60,000 nt of DNA, from positions 250,501 to 310,500 of the forward strand of contig OX485805.1 of assembly GCA_950295325.1 (NCBI GenBank), written 5' to 3'. Source of the stretch: Polytrichum commune. Lineage: Eukaryota > Streptophyta > Polytrichopsida > Polytrichales > Polytrichaceae. Positions 44,206-57,585 of the stretch are shown piece by piece; the first letter of the stretch is position 1, and each line of letters begins with the position of its first letter. A program made the translations under genes and the position numbers. Under the pieces are notes generated by a model that was given only the letters and a program-made list of their open reading frames with translations, had not been told where the DNA came from and did not search any database.

Positions 44206-46509
44206 TGAATGAATCCTAGGAGTTGGAGAGATGCTCCTAAGTGAGCAGCCTCCTCCTTGGCTTGGCATTCTTACCAAGTCAAGCCTTGTGAGTGTGTGTG
44301 GGAAAAACATGTGTGAGGTGAAGATTGCATGTTTTTGCAATAAATCTTGAATTCTTCTCCCTAACTTACACTCTTGGATTCTCCCATGGTGGAGTGAGAG
44401 ATAGCTTGACTCATTATGTGCATTTGAAGAGAGAATTAGAGCTCTTGCAAGGGTTTGATTCTCTTCCTTCTCTGTGGAGGCATGTTGTTTATGCGTGCCT
44501 TTGCTATGTTTTATTGTTATTTGTTAGGGGTGGTTGGTATTCAAGCTGCAGTGACACACGATCATTATTTACGCAACAAATCTTTGAAAAACAAAATTCA
44601 AAAGGGTTCCTTTGAAAACATTGTACAAACGTATGAGGTAAGAGAGCAATATGTTTTAAATCAAATTATAAAGGAAATCTTAACATAAGAGGGTGAGGGC
44701 AAGCTATCAAGATTTTGGAGGTTAATCAAATCTTTATTATCAATATTGGAGTTCAGTGATGAAATTGGTTGCATCTACCTTGTGTCATGTTTAAACTTTG
44801 TCTATAAGGCACCCGATATCGCAGCTCCCATATTGTTAATACATAAGGTTGAGTAAAATAACTGAAACAATTGTATCTTGAACATATGATAATGTATTAT
44901 AAGCACATGATATGCATATCATAAGTTGTTGATAAGTATTGTGACATATTATAGTGTTTTATAGTATTTTATAGTAATGTATTAAGTTGTCAAATTGACC
45001 AAGTTGCCTCTCCTATGTGTATGATACGTTTTTGTGTTCTAGGCTTATAATATATTATAAAGTACTTTCACATGCATTTTTTTAATTTATTTAAATAAGG
45101 ATGACAATATCATTAAATCAATTTTTTAAATATGTAACTCTATAACATATTTAAACTGAGGTTTTTCATACTATGTTTTATGTAAGGTTCTATAACAATG
45201 ATGTTATTATATGGGAGTTCCCCACCCTAAGGTGAGGCACCTTTTAAATATATGGAAGTGGTCCATGCCAATTATAGATTTAGGCTTTTTTCTAATTGAT
45301 CACAAAGTGATTCCAATCCATTTTCAATTCTTGGCATCATATTTCATGAATGAAAGTGAACATATGCTCCAAAGTTGTACAACTATGTCTAAAATAACAT
45401 GATCATTTTTAATCTAAACAATATCACAATCTGATGGATTTATATGTGCTTAAAGTCCAATTGAAACCAGGCCTATCAAGCTAGCCCCAGAAGACTTTTA
45501 TGCCTTAACATATGAAAGATTTACAAGGTTCAACCATCAAGTATGCAAGTTTGTTGATGTCCCCTTACGCGGATTAATTCATGGATCAATCAATTTAGAA
45601 CATATGAGAGCACAAAAGGGGTAATAATTTGAAGTCTCTATATTACTTACATATATGCTACAAAAATTATAACTTGTAATCATGTACATGTATGGAGGAC
45701 CTCTAGAAAATATACAACATTTGTACTTGTATGATAGGGTCACTACACTTTTTGAGATAAGTACTTAATATGAAACTAGGATGGACAATTTTCTCATTTC
45801 CTTAGCTCATCCATGTAGGTATGAAAGAGGCAATATTAGGGTTTTGGAAGCTTAGAATGAGGCCACTTCTTGCTTAGGGTTGTAAGAGGAATGGCTGACG
45901 CTTCTTTGTGGCACTTCTTTGTGGTTGATGCAAGTGGTTGCGGGGGGGGGGGGTGCTATCATGTGAGCGGTGAGCGGTGAGCAATGAGCAATACGTTGTG
46001 AGCAGTGAGGGATGAAAAATAATTGGAATTACACCCAATATTATCCTATAACCGTGGTATTTTGGCATAATTAGTTGCATATTTCTTTATATATTAGAAG
46101 TGGGGAGTGCAAACAAAATGTAACGAACCTAATGAATTTATCACAATTCTACTTTCAAAATCAATAACCACAAGATTGGCACAAGGGTTTCATGACGAAT
46201 CTTAATATTGTTGTTAGATTCAACAAAACAAATGTAAACATATTTCAAGCATTGAGAAATGCATTAATGGAGGTGTTTTGGGGGGGGGGGAACTAAGTTA
46301 TTTGAGCATATCGTTTATGAGTAAGAAGAATTTGCTTACTTAAAATCACTCTCCAATAGTTGTGGTAATTCAAAAACAATGCAAAGAAATGGCCTCAATT
46401 GTTTTGTTTTATTAGAATGTCAAATCCAATGTCATTTCACATTTCTAACCAACCATATCCAATCCAATCCAATCCAATCAAATATATGGTGGATGATATT
46501 TTCAACTAT
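44206..46509. other. No gene seen
   Basis: AT-rich sequence with G-runs at 45942-45953 and 46280-46290 and a short AATCC repeat at about 46450. No supported exon before the last exon of the gene at 46510. Confidence 0.45.
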
Positions 46510-49500
46510 CTAAATGCCCCCATTGTCCTCTGATGCCTCTAAATGGAACAACATCTCCACATTGGGATTAAATTGGCAAGACTTTGGCCGACGTGTAGGT
46601 GTTGACGTGGCCGCTTGTGCTAGAGCAATGCTCTCCGCATATACATGAAGCAACAACGACCTAGGAGGAGATGACAATTGCTCCATCATCTTGCCAACAC
46701 TGCATTTAGATATACACAATGAGGGTTAGTTACTTTGACGATACACAAGTTCACAAATATTCAATAAATTCAAATAGGTTGGGCAAAACTCACGTACTCA
46801 AACGTGATTTCCTGGCTACTTTGCAAGGAGGTTCATCATCCTCCTCCAATGAAGGTGGTTGTGATGATTGACCAATTACGGGATTTTGAGATGAGAACTC
46901 GCGAAGCGGTTGAAGTATCTTATTAAAGATAAGATCATCTGCCTCATAAGCAACAAGATGGCGTCCACTTCTACAACATGCGTGGACAGATGTACTTGAA
47001 ATGAAATGAAATTAAACAATATTATCAGTATATATTCTATAAGCATTACAATGCATTAGATAATAGAAAGTCTAATGAATCATTAAGGTAGAAAAATTGA
47101 GGGTCGATGGTAGATATGAAGATTCTAAACCCACCGGTAGAAGCTGTGACATCAATGACTACCGCTCCAGGCTTACATAAAGCCTCAATAAACATTTGCA
47201 TAAAGATAGGATGTTTTTCACGAGCTCCTCGCCAAGGCACAGAACCATTCATTAGTTGAGTTTTCTCAGTTGTGCAGTTAAAATAAACATCGTCTTCGCC
47301 AACACATACACCTTGTTTTTCGAACTCAATATTTTTGTTGAATGATACTTTCACATGCGCATTTTTCTCACGATAATATAACAAGATTCGGAATTTGCGT
47401 GACTGCCACAAACAAACAATATACACATATTAGTAAAACTATATAACTTCATTTTGCATAAATTCAAAATCCATTGAAAATACTGAGGAGAAATATTGTA
47501 CTTACTGTGGCAGAAAAATCGATACCATAGCACAATTTCATGTCATTCACACTCCACCAATTTTTCAATAAAGTGAAGCCGTAAGTAGCCGAATATGTAC
47601 GAACATCTTGACGTACATCTTTACATTCCAAAATGAATAAAAAAATGAATGCATTGTCGTAAAGGAACGAAAATGCGAACTCAAATATTGCTTCAATTTC
47701 GGTGGTGTTATGCTTATTCCATTCTGGAACAACCGAAGGAGGAAAACAAATATACCGTACAGGGGACCTTTAGGCAAATCTGCAATTAACAAATCAAAAC
47801 CTCGGTGCGGGCATGTGTCACTGGATACATTTGTGGTTCTCAAACCATCAAACTGTTGCACATAACAACAAATAATCAATATCGTTAACAATCAAACTTC
47901 AATTAAAAATCTTTTAAACTGACAATGTAAAAATTTAAATATTAGCAAAATACTTACTTGTTTGACAAATTCATTTGTCTTTGACAACACTCCAGTAGAT
48001 GCTCCAGTAACAACCTTAAGAACGGAAGTATTTTCTAAGATAACTCGAGCAGAGATCCGAGGCAATACTTCCATTGTTGATATCCCGGTCATTTGCACAT
48101 AATTATCATATTGCGCGAGGTCCTCATGATCTTGACTTGCACCTACTCTTGACACCACATGATTTTTTATTCATGATAATCCTAAGACCACATTTTCTTG
48201 AGAATGAGTGTCTGAAATTTTAAAACCACATTTGCATTTTCCACGAAACTCTGGAACAACACTACAATTAACTTCTGGAGGAGTTAATTCTGGAAGACAA
48301 ACATCACCACCAACAGAGTTTCTTTCTTCTTCTTCTTCTGCAATATAAAATGTGAGTGCACATTCTAAAAACCAAGGACACGACTGCAAAATTCTCAAAG
48401 GCCCTGTTTCCAAATGAGATGGTTCGAAAATACAGAGAGCACTGGATTTATCAACCCACGCTGCCAAATATTGAGGCAACTTTGTTCAAGAATAGCACCC
48501 TTTGCCACCAATTCTCGTTGTAAATACCTACAATGAATTTAAATCCAAGGAATTTAAAAATCATCTGAAAACAAATACCACAAACAAAGTGAAAGAACTT
48601 TTATAATTAAATAACATAAAAAATAAATGATAGTGATAAGTAAAATAAAAACCAAATTGCATCACAATATCCAACTTATAAAGAAAACGCTTAATGATTG
48701 AATCTGCTCCAGGAATTTTTGTGAGTTAGGTAGATTTTTTAAATGGTGGATTTCCTTTCATTATTGTCATAAATATTTTTCCCCATAACAAAATTCTCCA
48801 CTTTTCGATGTAATCCGGAAGTGATAGCGCGCCTATGTTTCCCATTTCATCTTTCATTGATTCAAATTCATTGACAACGGTTGCTTCCATCTATATCAAA
48901 ATACACATCAACACGTTAATACATTAATCCATCCCAATATGAAATCATGCATTTAGAAAAATAATTATTTATCGTCAATGAAAATAGAAGTACCTGAGCC
49001 CAAAATGATGCTTTTGATAACCATGCATCTAATTCAGAGTCTTTGGTATCATTTGAAGTCAAATGTAGAGAAATCCGAGACATAGAACTAGAATTCCACC
49101 ATTTAAGCCATCTAGCTTTTAATTGGCCAGGTACACGAGTAGTGGCTATTTTCTGAAGCTTCTCCAGCGTGAGTTCTAGTTTAGAGTTGGATGTCCAGTG
49201 TTTATTAATCTGCATACAACAATATTCAAAAATTAAAACCAAAAAAACTTAAACACATTATAATGATTTTAAAAATGTTTGTATAAGAACATACCTCCAC
49301 CATGAAATCATCTCCATTTGCAGGATCCGCTACCGCGAGCATCTTGTCAAATTCTGTATTTCTAAACGATCTGACAATTACAACAGTAGTTTTGCTCATT
49401 TCTTCCCACTCTCCTTTCGCAGATTGTTTTTTTATTGGAGTCTTTTTTTTATACAACCCATATGCCTCATCAGCAGCAGTCACCACCTCTCTCTGTAGAC

Positions 49501-50280
49501 AAGAGCCATAAATCAATAGTAATTACACACTTAAATTTTTTTTTGATCAAACATAAAAATAAACAAAAATTTAAATTTATACCTTATAAACCAAAGTTGC
49601 AAACACATCGATCGTCAAAGGGTACCATGTAATCCTTGATTTTTTTTTCACGCAATTTGCGTAGTCCTCAGATGAAATAAGCTCTTTAAATTCATCAAGC
49701 TTTAAAATGCCTATATTCCGTATGCGATGAATTTTATGGGGTAAACTGGTTTTTACATGATCGTTCTCAGTGGATCTGCAATGCACACAACATACAAATC
49801 ATTAAAAAAAATTAAAAACAAAAAATATCAAATAAAATGGTTGAGTTTGGTAATTTTTATTAATTAGTTGATCTCATTCATAACATCGAGAAGTACTCCG
49901 ACTGAGCCTTTTGGATCCAAAAAAATACAATCCACCGAATAATGCAAGTGCTCTTCATCAGAATGATAGCATTCAATGTGGCGTAACCATGCTGTCACTC
50001 GATGGTTACCCTCCCAAACATAAAACATTTTGCCCTTAAATTTATGCAAATTTTTGTCCTTATCCAATTCCTTCTCAAAACATTGATTTGTACGTTGCCA
50101 ATGTTGGTCCCAAAAACTAACTGTCTCATCTGTAACATCAAGAGAAGAACCATCATTTTTGGTAACTAACACATATAACACACGATCTCCTTTCCTATAG
50201 CCATTGGAAAATTCAGTTTCCAATAATTGAACATCACCCTCAAGGATTGGTCTAACCAACGGTAAACCACAAGTCGACAC
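46510..50280 (-). pseudogene. Second ParB-like (EGNHR) plus amino-methyltransferase gene, probably decayed
   Basis: Minus-strand exons, in order: 50280-49866 (GLPLVRPILEGDVQLL, then KMFYVWEGNHRVTAWLRHI, a ParB-like core), 49775-49583, 49497-49297, 49211-48993, about 48887-48720, 48530-47960 (YLQRELVAKG; PQYLAAWVDKSSALCIFEP), about 47855-47518 (FDLLIADLPKGPLY, then FEFAFSFLYDNAFIFLFIL), 47402-47132 (EKHPIFMQMFIEAL; GAVVIDVTASTG), about 46990-46800 (GRHLVAYEADDLIF) and 46705-46510 (FHLEASEDNGG, stop). Motif IV-like DLPK precedes motif I-like DVTASTG, the order of beta-class DNA amino-methyltransferases. An in-frame TGA at 48171 and frame changes near 48485 and 47765 point to a pseudogene or to errors. 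The start is not settled. Confidence 0.6.
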
Positions 50281-51188
50281 ATAATATAGAGAGGATTAAA
50301 ATCATTTGAAATAAAAATTATAAAGGAATTCCAAATAATGAAGGGGCCATTAAATGTAGACAATCCCATTATAAGTAAGTTAGATGGACATAAAACGTGG
50401 GCCATTATTTTTTTGTAAAATTAATATAGAGGTTGAAGATAAGGATCCTAGAAGGTATGTTTAGTATGGTATGTAAATGAGTTTAGGACTCACAAGGATG
50501 GATGATAATTGGGATTTCCGTCTGTCCAAAAATGGATTAAAAGTAATATAGAGTACAAAAAATTGCAGTGACTTGGACAATATAAGTAATGGAAGGGTGC
50601 AAACAAATGGGCCATTTTTGAAATTTAAGTAATTATAGGGAGGTTTTAATTCAGCCCTTGAAGGTAAATAGCCCCAAAACAAAAAACCCCCAGCCGCACG
50701 TGGTGCACAAAAATGCCTTAGAGTGATCTACCCGTGCGGAGAGGTCTATTCGGTTCTCAAGATTGACACTTTGAGCGTAATTTATGAATTGAAAGTTTCA
50801 CACCTCCAATTCTTTCATTCATAATATAAGACTCATCTCACTCTTACTTCATACGTTCTTTCTAGCCGTCAATCCAATGATGATTTCTATACGTGCTTAA
50901 AGTTTTTCCTATTGGGTTCAATGTGAGGAAAACAATATTCCTCTTACACCGAAGCTCTACACTTCGAGGACAAATTCAACAAGACATCAAACTACTCTTC
51001 TCCGAACACATTGAAATGAAGGAATTAAGGTATTGTAGGGGACTTGGGATGCACACATGAAGGAAACAGGCCATACTTCACCCTCGACGGATGATCCATC
51101 ACGGAGATGGAAGAAAAGAAGGGATAGGATGAACTTCAACAACTCGAAGCAAAGGAGGAGGGAATAAAAAAATAAAAAAACAGAACCG
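50281..51188. other. No gene seen
   Basis: Contains 50510-50600, which weakly resembles the foldback arms (TAATATAGAGTACAAAAAATTG, then AATATAAGTAATG). No other structure recognised. Confidence 0.4.
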
Positions 51189-51596
51189 AGCATAGAAGGC
51201 CGTGGGACGCCAACAAACTTGAGAGAAACCATTGCGAACAAGCGTGGAACTTTGTGGAGGATGGATTCCCAAATCAGGTCTTTAGAGGTCATAGAGGAAA
51301 AGGTGGATGCGAAGAAGGAGTTTAGTAGTACACAGTCAGAGGGACGGAGCGAAGACAAGAATGATAGAGATAGCGCTCAAAATGACTCGCAAGAAGAGAC
51401 TAAAGAGGGTTTTGTAAGTGATGTAAGATGTGTATTTGATTGCAAAATGTAGAAAAACCACTTTGAACAGTACGTACCAAATCAATGTATATTGATTAAA
51501 GCTAAAGTTACCAATGATGTTGTAACTTTGAATAGAGAGAAGGCAGTAGCGGCGGTAGTGGACATATTCTCGAAGGGGACAACATTGTGGGGTTAA
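51189..51596 (+). CDS. Candidate two-exon gene, unrecognised
   Basis: Exon 51189-51413 ends ETKEGF at a GTAAGT donor and joins in phase to exon 51453-51596 (acceptor AAAATGTAG), which reads KNHFEQYVPNQCILIKAKVT and NREKAVAAVVDIFSKGTTLW, then TAA. The first exon is highly charged and rich in S, E, D and Q. The second is well-behaved, globular-looking sequence. No family known to me. A further open stretch at 51674-51919 (KMKAWKRAGQGRS...) follows and could belong to it or to a LINE-type ORF1. Confidence 0.35.
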
Positions 51597-52075
51597 GTCA
51601 ACAAGAGGTGTCGAGAGGACAAATGGAAGAGAGCAGTACACCCACAATCTAGGGCAAACAAGCACGTCCAAAAATGAAGGCATGGAAGCGAGCGGGGCAA
51701 GGCCGAAGTGTGTCACAAGGGGGGAGGGAAGGAGGGCCAATAAGACCCCGGTTGAATGAATCCAAAACCCTAGACCTTGACAGAGGAGGGGAAGGAAAAT
51801 CCTCTATAATATCGATAGGCGAAGGACGGCAACGCCTTATTGAAAAGAGCTTAGTGGAGGAAAGGAGCGGGGAAACATTTGGTGAGACCACCATGGACGT
51901 TTCGGATGATAAAGCCTAAAGCCTAAACCTTCGGACAAGGACGACATTGTCATGGATTGGCAATGTGGCGTTGGTTTGTACTTCATCTTTGTGTATTTCG
52001 GTGTTTAATTTTCTCTTTTACTTATTGCCATTGATTTTAGTGATCTCATTTTTTTTCATGTCCATGTTTTACAAG

Positions 52076-52593
52076 GCTCCGTCATTACAAGTCACTCCAT
52101 TCAACGCCATATTGTGGCGCTCGAGTCAGACATCGACATCTTCAAGGCCTTCCTCCTCCCTATGCGGGATCTTAAGCCAGAGCCCACATCTCAGCAGGTT
52201 GCCCCACAATGGGGATCCGTTTTTGCTCCTCCTCCATGGAAGATGGCGAAGCGCAATTTCGATTTGTTGTGTATGTAAATTCCTTGTTTGACTTCTCATT
52301 TTTTTCTTCTCCGTTCTTTGTTTCTTTTCTTTTCTTATGTTTTTCCTTTGTCATGTGTATTCAAAGCTCCACAAGGGAGCCCGATCCGCATCCTCAATGC
52401 GGACATGTTTGCAACCCCTTCGACAGCGTTCGAGCTCCCTTCATACGCTGCTAGACTTGCCCATCAATTTGTGGAGGCACCGTCCCCACCTCCTCCTCGC
52501 ACTCGACCTTTCAATAAATTTGTGTTAGACTTTCTAGATGTAAAGGTTGAGCAAGGCGATGATAATTATAGAGATGATAGTCCTAGCCGTTGA
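52076..52593 (+). CDS. Candidate last two exons of an unrecognised gene
   Basis: Exon 52076-52270 (acceptor TTTTACAAG, donor GTATGT) reads SVITSHSIQRHIVALESDID and DIFKAFLLPMRDLKPEP. It joins in phase to exon 52367-52593 (acceptor TATTCAAAG), with RILNADMFATPSTAFELPSY and a proline run, ending DDSPSR at TGA. Both introns have strong pyrimidine tracts. The upstream exons may be those near 51.2-51.9 kb. Nothing matched a family I recognise. Confidence 0.4.
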
Positions 52594-52909
52594 TTAGGCC
52601 TCGTGGGTTTGGAGAGTCGAGCTCCCATACCTTGCTTTGATTTGGACTTTTGTATGAGTTCTTTTGTTTTATTTACATTTTTCTTTTCCAAATCCCTCAT
52701 TTTGCTTGTACTTCATTTTGAGTTATTGATTTTGTTTGATGATGTCAGCCCTAATTTAATCGTAAACCATTTAGAAACTATACTACAAGATCTTTCATCA
52801 AAAGTGCATTCTTCTACGCCTATTCGTACTACTTCTTATTGGTTTCAAACAAAGTTATCATCTCCACGGAATTGGGGTACCTTCTAAAGAAAATCATCTT
52901 GCACTAAAC

Positions 52910-54310
52910 CCAAATTCCACAGTCATAGACACTCTTTCTATCAAAATTAGCCAATATAAAATCAAATTCTTCGCTCTCCAAACTCCGTTCTCCGCTCTTC
53001 GCTCTCCGTTCTACGCTCACATTACTAAGTTTCCCTAGCCCACACCGTCGCCAACGTTTCCCCCTCGTAGGACGAATATTTGGCCTCCGCAATGTTGTTG
53101 CTTCACGAAGCATAAGCAACAACATACTCCCGGCCAGAGTCATCCTTCTGAGTGAGAATTGCTCCCAAACCCAATGAACTCCAGTCTGTATGCAACTGGA
53201 AGGATTTGGAGACATCTGGACGTCGAAGCACTGGAGCCACACCCAATCTCTGTTTTAATGTCTCAAATGCATGTTGTTGCTCACGACCCCAAATCCAAGG
53301 TTTGTCCTTGCTCGTGAGAATGGTGAGAGGCTTGGCGATCAAGCTAAAGTTCTTGACAAATTGATGGTAGTAATTTGCCAAGCCCAAAAAAACACGAAGT
53401 CTTGATACATTGACTCGTGTCGGGCTCTTCTGCAAAGCGTCCACCTTAGCTTGCTACATCCCAAGACCTCATGGAATAATCATATGACCTAGATATGCTA
53501 GTCAGTCATGGAAAAACTTGCACTTTCCATGGTACAAGCGCAATCCCCACCGCCGCAACCGTTCAGATGCCTCACATGCTTTTATGGTGTCTTGTTGAAG
53601 ACGATCACATCATCGATATAACACTGAGCAAAGGGCAAGCCAGAGAGGATCTGGTCCATCACTCTGTAAAATACAGTAGGGGCATTCTTGAGGCCAAATG
53701 GAAGAAATTTCCAATGATACAGTTGATCCGTCCCATCTTGATCAACTCCCCAGAATGCGCTTTTCATTCGATCTCCCAAAAATAATGGGAGTTGGTGATA
53801 GCCGGATCTCAAGTTCAGGGTGCTAAAGACTCGAGAAAATTTGATGGCATCGAACAACTCCTCTGGGATTGGCATGGGATACTGATCCGATTTGGTCTTC
53901 CAGTTAACTGGGCGGTAATTCCCGCACATCCGCTTTTCCGTCCAATTGCCAAAGATATCCTTCTTCGATGGCATAACCATAGCACAAACATACTCCCCAT
54001 TGGAGAGTTCAATCAGCTTTGTTGCCAAAAGCTCTTGGCAATGAGCCTGGACGCCCATCCTCTCGGAAACACTGAGCCTATAAGGTCTTCAAAAAATAAG
54101 ATGATGGTCGTCCAACTCAATGTGAATAGGTTTTCTTTGATAGCCTTTGAGATCATGAAGGCTAAAAGTAAAACACCTACGGTACGAACAAATGAACGCT
54201 TGTACCTTCCGTGCCTTATCACCAATGAGATGAGGGCCTAATTCCAATGGCCAATTGTCAAGCTTTGTGGTCTTCTTCTCCACCAAAAGGGAACCACCTG
54301 ATGCTGGCAA
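52910..54310 (-). pseudogene. Ty3/gypsy pol fragment (RT to RNase H)
   Basis: Minus strand from about 54310: a protease/RT linker (LELGPHLIGDKARKVQAFIC), then ELLATKLIELSNGEYVCAMV, NYRPVNWKTKSDQYPMPIP, SRVFSTLNLRSGYHQL, FLPFGLKNAP and FAQCYIDDVIVF (the YIDD site is intact). After a frame change come VFLGLANYYHQFVKNFS, HAFETLKQRLGVAPVLRRPD and FQLHTDWSSLGLGAILTQKD of RNase H. A stop at 53103 and loss of similarity below about 52980 end it. Different lineage from the gypsy element at 1-3732. No LTR found beside it. Confidence 0.9.
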
Positions 54311-54986
54311 AGACTCTAATTATTACTGAGAGGAGGGGGCATTAACCATGCCCCCAACCTCAGTGCTAACAATAGAATATGGTTTCTCTTCATCACCACC
54401 AATATGTGATGATGAAGCCACCACTGGAGGCGAAGAAGCCAAAGCAATATAAATCCGTCAAGCTTGAAGCACTTCCATTATTTGTTGTTTGAATCGAGAG
54501 ATTTGTTCGGCTTCTCCAACCATGGCCTCAATTTCCTCCTCCATGGATGTAGACCGTTGTGCCCCCTGACCAGAATTCTCTGCCCCCAAAGACAACAACT
54601 AATCACCATGATGTCATTGCAATGTAAGGCATAAACCAACAGTACACACCATGGTACTAAGATCCATGGCCTGACCCAACACGAAGCGTCGTTGGCCCTC
54701 AGAAAGGCCAGGAGCTGCTGTGGTACAAGTGCAAAATCCCATGGCACGCTCCCGTTCGTTAGCTAATGATTTGGTGTGGGTGTTGGTGTGAGCATCCCAC
54801 ACTATACTAGGCCCCCAATCGCGGAATGCGAATGACTATGGGAAAATCATAAAGATAAGCTGCTCATACGGATTCGAGTAAGTCGTAAGATGCGATCAGT
54901 CCCTTATCGTCTAAGATGTGTGCGTCAAAAGACGCAATGGCCTCCGGTGCAAGCTTCGCTTGCTGTTTGGCCGTTTTTTTTGGGTC
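54311..54986. other. Probable remnant of the same gypsy element, uncharacterised
   Basis: Minus-strand open stretches rich in Gly, Pro and Leu occur, and a gag or linker origin is possible from position alone. No motif seen. Confidence 0.3.
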
Positions 54987-55386
54987 CTAAGTGGCGGAGA
55001 AGTCTGCGGTGGCTTGAGCCACCATCATAAAAGACAATGATGCGTTGTCTTTTAAAATCCTACTTGCTAGATGGAAAACGTTAGCCGGTTGGATGTTAGG
55101 TGACGACCAATTCATGGTTGTGAACAAAAGTGTGTGCACCATGTCGGTCGCCATCTTCGAAGCCTCCATGCTCGAATTACGGCCACTTAGAGATTGGACA
55201 GCATTTGTCAATCCAAAAGACAATGGCAAACGTGCATGACCAATTTGATCCCGACCATTGTCCCAAGCTCGTAAGCTCTCCACAAACTCCCTTATGGTCA
55301 AAGGTGTGGCTCGTGACACAGATTGAACACGTGTCATAGCTGCCGAACTCATAATCTCCCCCAAAGCCCCGAACATATAATAATCA
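54987..55386 (-). pseudogene. Unrecognised coding fragment cut by an LTR
   Basis: The minus-strand frame starts at the LTR border with YYMFGALGEIMSSAAMTRVQ and contains LTIREFVESLRAWDNGRDQI, SLSGRNSSMEASKMATDM and a stop at 54987. About 130 residues, mostly helical and well balanced, with no low-complexity run, so it reads like a true C-terminal domain. Its upstream part would lie right of the LTR at 55387 and is not recognisable. The family is unknown to me. Confidence 0.4.
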
Positions 55387-56350
55387 TGTCGCACACCTCT
55401 CCATGAGGAGTACTCAAAACACCATGGGCACAAGGGGGACCCTGGAGTGACACCCGGGACTTGTGGCGCCATTGGTGAGAGGGCCCAAGTGATCCAAGTG
55501 TGGGTGAGGGCCTTGGGCGCTCGGAACACATCCCACCTACGGAGATTAGGAATCATGAGGGTAAAGCCATAAGCTATGCGTAGCCTATGGCGTGCGGATT
55601 CTAGAATCCTCAAGATCACCTTAATTGGAGGTGTGAGCTAGGAGATATGGCAATTTGAGTGGGCGTTGTCCCGGGACAGCGCCCTGCTACAGCAGTGGCC
55701 TAGGAGTGGCTTTCTAGAGTGCCAAGGTTTGAACAGGCATAACTTTCTCTATACTTGCCCAAATGGGGTAAGTGAGGAGTCCATTGGTATTTTCATGAAA
55801 CTTAGATGATGATGGAGTGATTGCTTATTAGCATCACAGATCGTACAAGGAAGTTATGTTATTCTGAAGCTGCGGGGGGCTTTTAGCCCTAGCGGCTAAG
55901 GGGAAATGTCTACTTGGCCCCAACTCTTGGTAGAGAGACAAAAGGTTTCTTGACAGAGGGGTAGGGGCCCTCTCATAAGTGCTAGAGGCTTATATGGGTG
56001 AAGTGGTGTGGCCGAACCCACCCGAGGCCGAACAGCACGGCCTCCATGGGCTTACACCCAATGCGAGGGCATAGTTGCCTAGTATGGTTCGGGTTGTTGT
56101 AGGGTTGCTCCGGCAACTCAATGATCAACATAAGATTGGACTTCCATCCATGGAAGTCCACATCTAAGAATTGGTTACCAATTAAGGGGTGAGTCCCGAA
56201 AGCAAAATAAGAGGGTTGGTTCTTTTCCTATGAATTCTAAGGTTCGCGGTATGGGGAATTAAAAATTGGCATGGCGGAATGCAAAGGGTTAGCGCTCGTG
56301 ACCCTTGCTAGAAAAGAAAATGATCAAGATTTTTAAGGGGACTAGCGAGG
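55387..56350 (+). mobile_element. Type-1 LTR, opposite orientation
   Basis: Inverse copy of the LTR at 2696-3732: starts TGTCGCACACC and runs through the palindrome at 55661-55684 (one base changed) to TAGCGAGG at about 56350, where the expected GTTGCGACA end is replaced by the start of a type-2 LTR. No matching target repeats were found. Confidence 0.88.
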
Positions 56351-56804
56351 TGTGAGCCCAAAAACAGTGCCCACATGTGGCCTTAACCTCAAGGGAGTGT
56401 TAGTACTTAGATTTTAATGTCGTGCAATCCTTCAAAAAGATAAAAAGAGTGAGACTCTGGTGTTAGGACCTAGACTGGCTTCAGTATTGGAAAATGATTC
56501 ATTAGGATTTATGTTTAGGAAGTGGGATGGTGGAGGTTAACTATGGGGATGAGTTACCTCGTGTGGGTGTTGGGATTATATGTGGGTGTTGGAATTAAAT
56601 TAGGTTTAAGGCTTAGGCCAGTTTTAATGTTCGTTTTGGGCTTTGAGGTTGGTGGAATGCAAAGGAAGGGGCTCCTGGTAAGGGGGGGAGAGGGCCTCCC
56701 TCTTCGACAACATATCATGTGCTTAAACCTCGGATCGAAGGAGGGGGGTGTGTGGTTTTTACAACGAGGAAGGGAGCTCTCTGAGCTGCGGCCAGGAGGA
56801 TTCA
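56351..56804 (-). mobile_element. Type-2 LTR fragment
   Basis: Starts TGTGAGCCC and AGTGCCCACATGTGG, the end sequence of the type-2 insertions (compare 43342 inverted), and is cut after 454 bp by the next type-1 LTR. Not in the same place as the two complete copies. Confidence 0.65.
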
Positions 56805-57472
56805 TGTCGCAACCCTTGCTAGCCCCCCCTTGACAATCTTGCCAATTTTCAATTCTAGCAAAGGTTACGAGTCGCTAACCCTTCACATTCCGCCATGCTA
56901 ATGGTTAGCTCCTCTTACCCCGGACCATATAGTTCATAGGAGGGGAACCAACCCTCCTACTTTGCTTTCGGGACTCACCCCTTAATCGGTAACCCATTCC
57001 TAGATGTGGACTTCCATCCATGGAAGTCCCATCTTATGTTGATCATCGCGTTGCCGGAGCAACACTACAACAACCCGAGTCATACTAGGCAACTATGGCC
57101 TCACATTGGGCCAATGCCCATGGAGGCCATGCCGTTCGGCCTCGGGTGGGTGAGGCCACACCACCTCACCCATATAAGCCTCTAGGACTCTACACGGAGC
57201 CCCTACCCCACCGCCAACCAACCTCTTGTCTCTCTACCAAGAGTTGGGGCCAAGTGGACATTTTCCCTTAGCTGCTGGGCCTAGAACCCCCCCAGCAGCT
57301 TCAGACCATCATAACTTCCTTGTATGATGTCTGATCATAACAACCAACCACTCCATCCTCATCTACGCTTCACGTAGATGCCGATGGACTCCTCGCTTGC
57401 CCCATTCAAGCAAGTCTTGAGGAAGTTATGCCTGTTTGAACCTTGGCAGTCCCGGGAATCACTCCCAGGCAG
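56805..57472 (-). mobile_element. Type-1 LTR, truncated
   Basis: Begins TGTCGCAACCCTTGCTAG and matches the 2696 copy to CACTCCCAGGCA at 57472, just before the GC-rich palindrome. The last third is missing, replaced by unrelated sequence. Confidence 0.9.
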
Positions 57473-57545
57473 CGAATTTTTTTTTGGCGATTTATCGTAA
57501 TATTTGCTATATTTTTTAGAAAGGTACGAAATGCCCTTTAATAAT

Positions 57546-57585
57546 GGGGCAGATCTAGGCATTTCAAATCGCCTAGATCTGCCCC
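57546..57585. repeat. Perfect 15-bp inverted repeat with 10-base loop
   Basis: GGGGCAGATCTAGGC (57546-57560) and its exact complement (57571-57585) enclose ATTTCAAATC. Lies upstream of the plus-strand gene at 58138. Could be a cruciform or hairpin in a leader; no terminator-like U-run follows. Confidence 0.85.
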
